Below, one piece after another: positions 1-4,094 of a DNA stretch of 5,305 bases. Within the stretch, counting starts at the first letter, position 1. The number at the start of each line of letters is the position of its first letter. This DNA comes from DAOVDI01 sp965373045 (GTDB lineage: Bacteria; Acidobacteriota; Aminicenantia; Aminicenantales; Aminicenantaceae): contig CBDVEQ010000184.1 of assembly GCA_965373045.1 (NCBI GenBank), forward strand, positions 1 through 5,305, written 5' to 3'. The notes under the pieces are model-generated. The model was not told the DNA's origin. It ran no database searches and saw only the letters and a list, made by a program, of their open reading frames with translations. Position numbers and translations under genes: made by a program.

Positions 1-33
1 AAAGATGGACAACAGAAATAAAAATCAAAAGAA

Positions 34-57
34 TTGAAAAAAGTATTTTTTTTTCAA
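34..57. repeat. AT-only inverted repeat, possible weak terminator
   Basis: TTGAAAAAA (34-42) and TTTTTTCAA (49-57) are exact inverted copies around a six-base loop. Read on the minus strand the stem is followed by T-rich sequence, so it might help end transcripts coming from the gene that stops at 190. The stem has only one G-C pair, so it would be unstable and could be a chance result of the homopolymer runs. Confidence 0.25.
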
Positions 58-142
58 CTAGAACATCCCAATTTCTGCGCATGTAAAATAAAATTATTAC
101 AAAAAGAAGACCGAAATGCCCATTTAACAGTATTTAAAGTAG

Positions 143-176
143 GAATTCCGATATCGCTTAGATTCAAATGGAATTC
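143..176. repeat. Inverted repeat GAATTCC/GGAATTC
   Basis: GAATTCC (143-149) and GGAATTC (170-176) are seven-base inverted copies separated by 20 bases, starting 14 bases beyond the stop codon of the minus-strand gene at 190. No T-run follows on the minus strand, so it does not look like a standard intrinsic terminator. It might be a transcript-stabilising 3' hairpin or chance. Confidence 0.3.
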
Positions 177-189
177 AGTGAGTGATTTC

Positions 190-594
190 TTAATAAGTAT
201 CAACTGACGCTGCAGCAAGGATAAGAATACCATATCCCACAACACTACAACCTAAATTGATTAAACAGCCGGTCATTGCTTTTCTCATTTGAATAGCTTT
301 TCCAACTTGTTCATAAGTATCAACATAAACTGCTACATAATCAGGCGATTTTCCTACTAAACCTATAGCAGGTGCTTTGGGGGGGGAGACCATCGCGATC
401 ACATACCCAATTATTCCTAAGAAAAATCCGATTATTAACCAAGTAGTCGGATTTATATTTCTCTGTGCATCCATGCGTGCTTGGTTTGCTGCCTCTGCAT
501 AAGCAGTATCTTGCTGTGCATAAATTACAGGAATAGAAATCAATAACACACATACCAATACAGCAAAGAATTTTTTGAGAATGGTCTTTTTCAT
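190..594 (-). CDS. Small exported protein with two membrane segments, unknown function
   Basis: The 134-residue product has a clear N-terminal signal sequence: basic start (MKKTILKK), hydrophobic core at about 9-24, and a likely cleavage after Ala26 (VIYA before QQD). The mature part begins with a polar Ala/Gln/Asn/Arg-rich stretch (27-49), then a membrane segment at about 52-69, a Pro-rich turn (PPKAP, 71-75), a soluble loop containing GKSPDYVAVYVDTYEQ (81-96), and a second membrane segment at about 107-129 with Cys110 and Cys116. No enzymatic motif is visible and I do not recognise a characterised family. The order of polar segment, membrane segment, GKSP-type loop and second membrane segment suggests a conserved small inner-membrane protein. 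The ATG at 594 is supported by AAGGAGG eight bases upstream and a promoter at 629-659. It appears monocistronic. A run of eight C in codons 70-72 is unusual in this AT-rich gene. Confidence 0.8.
   Translation of the reverse strand: MKKTILKKFFAVLVCVLLISIPVIYAQQDTAYAEAANQARMDAQRNINPTTWLIIGFFLGIIGYVIAMVSPPKAPAIGLVGKSPDYVAVYVDTYEQVGKAIQMRKAMTGCLINLGCSVVGYGILILAAASVDTY
379..386. repeat. Homopolymer tract of eight G (C8 in the minus-strand gene)
   Basis: Eight consecutive G on the plus strand make up most of the codons Ser70-Pro71-Pro72 of the minus-strand membrane protein. Loss of one C leads to a stop about five codons later, and gain of one C leads to a stop about a dozen codons later. Either change removes the second membrane segment. 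Such tracts are mutable by slipped-strand mispairing and are also common places for sequencing errors. Confidence 0.6.
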
Positions 595-602
595 CAGCTA
601 AG

Positions 603-609
603 CCTCCTT
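603..609 (-). promoter_or_regulatory. Ribosome binding site AAGGAGG of the small membrane protein gene
   Basis: On the minus strand AAGGAGG lies eight bases before the ATG at 594, an almost ideal Shine-Dalgarno match that fixes the start codon. Confidence 0.8.
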
Positions 610-611
610 TT

Positions 612-659
612 TTGACAACTCTTTTACCCAAATATATGAAAACAAAAAGGTGTTGTCAA
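612..659. repeat. Inverted repeat TTGACAAC/GTTGTCAA around the promoter
   Basis: TTGACAAC (612-619) and GTTGTCAA (652-659) are perfect eight-base inverted copies with 32 bases between them. On the minus strand the outer copy contains the -35 hexamer, and the other copy falls in the leader directly before the ribosome binding site. Arms on both sides of the -10 element would suit a repressor that binds both sites, but a chance echo of the -35 sequence is possible. Confidence 0.5.
629..659 (-). promoter_or_regulatory. Promoter of the small membrane protein gene
   Basis: On the minus strand TTGACA (659-654) is followed after exactly 17 bases by TATATT (636-631), a near-consensus sigma-70 pair. 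Read the Bacteroidota way, TATATTTG (636-629) matches the TAnnTTTG -7 element exactly, with TTG (659-657) at a suitable distance for the -33 element. Transcription would start near 622-625, leaving a leader of about 30 bases with the ribosome binding site. The promoter sits inside an inverted repeat (612-659). Confidence 0.7.
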
Positions 660-686
660 GAGAATTCTTATCAATGTCAAAGCAAC

Positions 687-703
687 ATGGAAATGCTCTC
701 CAT
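687..703. promoter_or_regulatory. Imperfect dyad ATGGA-N7-TCCAT, possible operator
   Basis: ATGGA (687-691) and TCCAT (699-703) are five-base inverted arms. The sequence resembles the perfect dyad at 816-832 (both begin ATGGAA and end TCCATAT), differing in spacer length by two bases. It may be a second, weaker binding site for the same regulator. Confidence 0.25.
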
Positions 704-815
704 ATAGCTTTTTTAAGAAGCGCATCCAATCCCTGAGACCTCTAACTGTTTTGATGAATGACTGGTTGTTAAATCAATAACTTGATCCGCTTGATAGATA
801 AAGGATGATAAATCC

Positions 816-832
816 TATGGAATGTTTCCATA
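816..832. promoter_or_regulatory. Perfect dyad TATGGAA-TGT-TTCCATA, possible operator
   Basis: TATGGAA (816-822) and TTCCATA (826-832) are exact inverted arms around three bases, making a compact 17-base symmetric site ending 78 bases before the ATG of the arabinofuranosidase gene. Size and symmetry fit the operator of a dimeric repressor or activator. A shorter nested hairpin (GGAT 803-806, ATCC 812-815) lies just upstream. No regulator gene is present in the window to pair with it. Confidence 0.4.
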
Positions 833-898
833 TATTAATAATGCATCGATATTCGAAGTAACGTTATTCTTTGTGGTAAGATATCAAAAACCCAATTT

Positions 899-904
899 AA
901 GGTG
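899..904 (+). promoter_or_regulatory. Ribosome binding site AAGGTG, decides the ATG at 911
   Basis: AAGGTG lies six bases before the ATG at 911. The GTG at 902-904 is also in frame but is itself part of this site and has no better ribosome binding site upstream, so the ATG is preferred. Confidence 0.6.
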
Positions 905-910
905 AAAAGA

Positions 911-3280
911 ATGATAATAAAATACAAAAATTATAGGCTTTTGATCTTATTCGGCTTAACACTTTCTTTACTAATTGGATCATGTAAAACTCAGGTCGAG
1001 AGCCACATAGAAACAGATGGTCCTGAAGTAGTTGCCTTTCGATCCCTGCCGTTTAAATTATCTGATGTGAAGCTCCTTGACGGTCCTTTTAAGCATGCCA
1101 CAGAACTGAATGTGAAATCGCTTCTCAATTATGAGCCGGATCGTTTACTGGCAAAGTTTCGAATCGAGGCAGGTTTGGAGCCAAAGGCACAACATTACGG
1201 CGGTTGGGAAGGTCAAACACTGGCCGGGCACAGTTTGGGTCACCATCTCAGTGGGTGCGCTTTGATGTTTCAAACTACCGGAAACTCAAGGTTTTTAGAA
1301 CGCGTAAATTATATAATTGATGAACTGGCCATTTGCCAGGAAGCGGGAAAAGGCGGTTATATCGGTGCTGTACCTGATGCCCAGAAGATTTTTGAAGAAG
1401 AAGTTGCCAAAGGCGATATCCGTTCCAAAGGATTTGATCTAAACGGAATCTGGGCTCCTTTTTATACATATCATAAAATAATGGCTGGGCTTGATGATGC
1501 CTACAATCTTTGTGGAAACGAAAAAGCACTCGAGATTAACAAACGATTCGCCAGCTGGGTGGAAAGTATTGTAAAAGATTTAAATGAAAAGCAGATTCAG
1601 AAAATGCTTCATTGTGAGCATGGAGGGATGAATGAAGCACTCGCCAATCTGTATGCCGCAACCGGAGAAAGAAAATACCTGAGTTTATCGAGAGTGTTTT
1701 TTCATAAAGAAGTCCTTGATCCTTTAGGAAAGGGAGAAGATATTCTTCCCGGAAAGCACGGCAATACGCAAATTCCAAAATTGATTGGATTGGCGAGGCT
1801 CTATGAACTGACAGGTAAAAATAGCGATCGTAAAACCGCTGAGTTCTTTTGGGGGCGTGTTGTAAATCATCATTCATATGTTACGGGAGGCCATGGTAAC
1901 CACGAATATTTTGGCCCTCCCGATACCCTTCGCAACAGGCTGAGCGAGGGCACGACAGAGACCTGTAATGTTTACAATATGCTGAAGTTATCACATCACT
2001 TATTTAAATGGGGAACTTCGGCTGAAGTGGCAGATTTTTACGAACGTGCTCTGCTTAATCATATTCTGTCTTCACAGCATCCACAAAACGGACGGGTTAT
2101 CTACAACCTGTCTCTTGAGATGGGAGGACATAAAGTGTACCAGAATCCAGACTGGTTTACCTGTTGTGTCGGCACAGGAATGGAAACCCATTCCAAATAT
2201 GGGCGGAATATTTTCTTTTTTAATGAAAAAGAGCTGTTTGTAAGTCAGTTTATTGCTGCAGAACTGAATTGGACAAAAAAAGGAATAAAAGTGAGACAAA
2301 TCACCCATTATCCGGAAGAACAGGGAACCACTATTAAATTTGAATGTGAGCAGCCGGTTAAACTTACACTTCAGGTGCGTTATCCCTATTGGGCAAAAAA
2401 AGGAATGACAGTGTTTGTAAACGGCAGGGAAAAAAAGATTAAAAAGAAACCTGGTAGTTTTATCGCTTTAACCCGCACCTGGAAGACCGGAGATGAAGTT
2501 AAAGTTAGTATGCCGTTTTCCTTACGCTGCGAAACCATGCCTGATGATTTGAACAGGATTGCAGTAATGTACGGACCGCTTGTGCTTGCCGGGGATCTGG
2601 GTACGGAGGATAATTCAGCAGCACATGATCCAAGTTATGTACCTGTATTGATAACAGCAGAGCACGATCCCTCTCGTTGGATGAATCAGATTGAAGGAGA
2701 AATAAACACCTTTGTTACAAAAGATGTCGGCAGGCCAAGGGACATCCGTATGAAACCTTTTTACGCTACTCACGAACGCCGGTATTCTATTTACTGGGAT
2801 ATTTTTTCCGAAGAACGATGGAAAAAATACCAGAGAGAATACCAGGCACAGTTAGAGAAAAAGAAGAAAATAGAGGAGATGACCATTGATTTCTTCCAAC
2901 CTGGAGAAATGCAACCGGAGAGGGATCATAATTTTAAAGGAGAAAAAAGCAGGCCAGGTGAGTTTAAAGGCAGAAAAAACAGATCAGCCAGAGACGGTTG
3001 GTTTTCATTTGAAATAAAAGTGTTTAAGGGACAACCCATGGCACTGGTCGTAGAATACTGGGGTGGGTTCCCTGGTTCAAAAACATTCGATATCCTGGTG
3101 GATGGTGAATTTCTTGTTACCGAAAATACTTCGAACAAGAAAGATGGTGAATTCATCGATGTTGTCTATGGAATACCTGATAATTTGACATTCGAAAAAG
3201 AGAAAGTGACGATTACTTTCAAGTCGCATGAAGGACATATGGTTGGACCGATATTCAGCGTAAGAATGATCAAAAGATAA
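911..3280 (+). CDS. Lipoprotein beta-L-arabinofuranosidase, GH127/GH146 type (DUF1680)
   Basis: The 789-residue product should release beta-linked L-arabinofuranose from plant glycans or glycoproteins. A lipoprotein signal (hydrophobic 10-23, lipobox IGSC with Cys25) predicts a membrane-anchored enzyme. The (alpha/alpha)6 catalytic domain covers about 45-440. It contains the conserved GGWEGQTLAGHSLGHHLS stretch (97-114) and all the active-site elements known from HypBA1 of Bifidobacterium: a Glu suited as acid/base (Glu332, in GNHEYF), the zinc ligands Glu350 and Cys352 (TTETC), and the Cys pair 418-419 (WFTCCVG), of which the first would be the nucleophile. A beta-sandwich middle domain (about 440-560) follows, then a charged, probably helical linker (about 632-657). 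The C-terminal beta domain (about 660-787, PGEMQPERDH to GPIFSVR) resembles the DUF4986/DUF6805 type. The length and this extension fit GH146-like or long GH127 proteins of Bacteroidota; family choice and substrate are inferred. No SusC/SusD or sugar-regulator gene is adjacent. Confidence 0.9.
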   Translation: MIIKYKNYRLLILFGLTLSLLIGSCKTQVESHIETDGPEVVAFRSLPFKLSDVKLLDGPFKHATELNVKSLLNYEPDRLLAKFRIEAGLEPKAQHYGGWEGQTLAGHSLGHHLSGCALMFQTTGNSRFLERVNYIIDELAICQEAGKGGYIGAVPDAQKIFEEEVAKGDIRSKGFDLNGIWAPFYTYHKIMAGLDDAYNLCGNEKALEINKRFASWVESIVKDLNEKQIQKMLHCEHGGMNEALANLYAATGERKYLSLSRVFFHKEVLDPLGKGEDILPGKHGNTQIPKLIGLARLYELTGKNSDRKTAEFFWGRVVNHHSYVTGGHGNHEYFGPPDTLRNRLSEGTTETCNVYNMLKLSHHLFKWGTSAEVADFYERALLNHILSSQHPQNGRVIYNLSLEMGGHKVYQNPDWFTCCVGTGMETHSKYGRNIFFFNEKELFVSQFIAAELNWTKKGIKVRQITHYPEEQGTTIKFECEQPVKLTLQVRYPYWAKKGMTVFVNGREKKIKKKPGSFIALTRTWKTGDEVKVSMPFSLRCETMPDDLNRIAVMYGPLVLAGDLGTEDNSAAHDPSYVPVLITAEHDPSRWMNQIEGEINTFVTKDVGRPRDIRMKPFYATHERRYSIYWDIFSEERWKKYQREYQAQLEKKKKIEEMTIDFFQPGEMQPERDHNFKGEKSRPGEFKGRKNRSARDGWFSFEIKVFKGQPMALVVEYWGGFPGSKTFDILVDGEFLVTENTSNKKDGEFIDVVYGIPDNLTFEKEKVTITFKSHEGHMVGPIFSVRMIKR

Positions 3281-3364
3281 TGACCATGTCCTATTCTAAT
3301 GAACGATTTCTGAATTTAGAGTAAGAGTATTTTCCTATTAAAGCTCTGATTTTTGTGGGAAGGT
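3281..3364. other. Convergent spacer, no clear terminator
   Basis: This 84-base gap separates the 3' ends of the plus-strand arabinofuranosidase and the minus-strand methyltransferase. The only terminator-like element is a weak four-pair AGAG/CTCT stem (3318-3321 with 3344-3347) followed by GATTTTT. It is too weak to call. Confidence 0.4.
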
Positions 3365-4039
3365 CTATTGGCTTTTTTTATAGCTGATCGAAAGACCGGC
3401 GCCCCGGTCGTCGACCGTGGTTTCCAGGTTGGGAAGGCTGTACAGATAATCAAGATAGCTAACGTTGCGGCCTCCACCCCGTCGCCCCCTCCTCCTCGAC
3501 GACACGTTGTGAGTAGTGTAGCAGCCGCCTACTTCCAGCTTGGGAAGAAGCGCGATCAGATAGTTTTTGTACCAGTTTTTGTCTGCATCGCTGAATACGA
3601 AGTCGAACGGCCCTTCGAGGGCGGGAACGATCTCGTGGGCGTCTCCAAGGCGGGCGTCGATGAACTTGGAAAGCCCTGACGCTTCGAAATTCTCCAGGGC
3701 TTCCCGGTACCGTCCCTCATTGATTTCGATGGTGATCAGTTTGCCCCCTGTCTTGCTCAGCGCCCAGGCGATCCATATAGTGGAATGTCCGGTGGATGTC
3801 CCGATCTCGACCGCGCGGGTGTATTTATTCTTGATTATGATGTCGTGGAGGGTCCGGCCGTCAACGGCCGGTACGTTCATATCGCCCCATCCCCAGTTGT
3901 GGGTGTCCAGAAATTTCTTGACCCGAGTGTCGAGATCTTCGGTTTCGGCCGTTACCGTGGTGCTAAAAAACGGGATGGCTACAACTAAAAAAAATATCAA
4001 TAACAGGAGTGGAATAAATTTCCGAGCAAACTTCAGCAT
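3365..4039 (-). CDS. Exported class I SAM-dependent O-methyltransferase-like protein
   Basis: The 224-residue product combines a signal peptide with a Rossmann-fold methyltransferase of the caffeoyl-CoA/catechol O-methyltransferase type (Methyltransf_24/Methyltransf_3-like). The signal peptide has a basic start (KFARK), a hydrophobic core at 9-25 and a likely cut after Ala31 (TVTA before ETED). SAM-binding motif I is VEIGTSTGHST (77-87), the acidic residue at the end of strand 2 is Glu105 (ITIEIN), GDAH is at 132-135, and FSDADK (149-154) supplies the usual metal-binding Asp. Where relatives have an Asp-Asn pair, this protein has His177-Asn178, followed by an Arg/Gly-rich loop (181-191). The ATG at 4039 is chosen because AAGGAG lies six bases upstream and it yields a normal signal peptide; an in-frame ATG at 4075 with its own AGGAG would add 12 residues. 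The gene follows the VKOR-DsbA gene closely and is probably co-transcribed. The substrate is unknown, and a cytoplasmic-membrane-anchored or non-catalytic role is possible. Confidence 0.8.
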   Translation of the reverse strand: MLKFARKFIPLLLLIFFLVVAIPFFSTTVTAETEDLDTRVKKFLDTHNWGWGDMNVPAVDGRTLHDIIIKNKYTRAVEIGTSTGHSTIWIAWALSKTGGKLITIEINEGRYREALENFEASGLSKFIDARLGDAHEIVPALEGPFDFVFSDADKNWYKNYLIALLPKLEVGGCYTTHNVSSRRRGRRGGGRNVSYLDYLYSLPNLETTVDDRGAGLSISYKKSQ

Positions 4040-4045
4040 GTTTAT

Positions 4046-4051
4046 CTCCTT
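4046..4051 (-). promoter_or_regulatory. Ribosome binding site AAGGAG of the methyltransferase gene
   Basis: On the minus strand AAGGAG stands six bases before the ATG at 4039. A second site, AGGAG (4085-4089), stands nine bases before the in-frame ATG at 4075, so the start is supported but not unique. Confidence 0.65.
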
Positions 4052-4094
4052 ACGAATGATTCCGTTCACGTTCATATCATTAGACTCCTAGAGT

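Larger units (their letters stand above)
1..189. other. AT-rich non-coding stretch at left edge
   Basis: No reading frame here looks like a gene. The first 60 bases are only about 20% G+C. The one open frame crossing it (minus strand, 54-245) overlaps the end of the small membrane protein gene in another frame and its translation shows no domain-like pattern. The stretch lies downstream of the minus-strand gene that stops at 190, so it is probably its 3' untranslated region and spacer. It holds two weak dyads (34-57 and 143-176), listed separately. Confidence 0.6.
660..898. other. Upstream region of the arabinofuranosidase gene
   Basis: No gene is visible in this AT-rich spacer between two divergent genes; only very short frames occur, none with a convincing ribosome binding site. 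I could not identify a convincing -35/-10 or TAnnTTTG promoter for the plus-strand gene. The notable content is two similar dyads (687-703 and 816-832) and several short palindromes, for example TAACGTTA at 859-866. Confidence 0.5.

Noticed and set aside
341..631. Minus-strand open frame overlapping the small membrane protein gene
   Set aside because: It is an out-of-frame shadow; its start lies upstream of the ideal ribosome binding site and its translation shows no domain pattern. It is relevant only as the frame reached by a slip in the C8 tract.
749..780. Short ATG-led frame (eight codons) in the region before the arabinofuranosidase
   Set aside because: Too short, with no ribosome binding site and no attenuator-like codon run or following hairpin with T-tract.
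902..910. GTG at 902 as start of the arabinofuranosidase
   Set aside because: The GTG is part of the AAGGTG that serves as ribosome binding site for the ATG at 911, and no better site lies before it. It would add only three residues.
3318..3354. Possible terminator in the convergent spacer (AGAG/CTCT stem then T5)
   Set aside because: Only four base pairs with a loop of over 20 bases, so it is not stable enough to support a terminator call.
3394..3409. GC-rich hairpin GACCGG-CGCC-CCGGTC near the end of the methyltransferase gene
   Set aside because: It lies inside coding sequence (the DDRGAG region), lacks a following T-run on either strand, and is better explained by the coding content.
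3567..4091. Plus-strand open frame of 174 codons opposite the methyltransferase gene
   Set aside because: It is the antisense shadow of a gene with clear SAM-binding motifs and signal peptide; its Ser/Arg-rich translation is typical of a reverse-complement reading.
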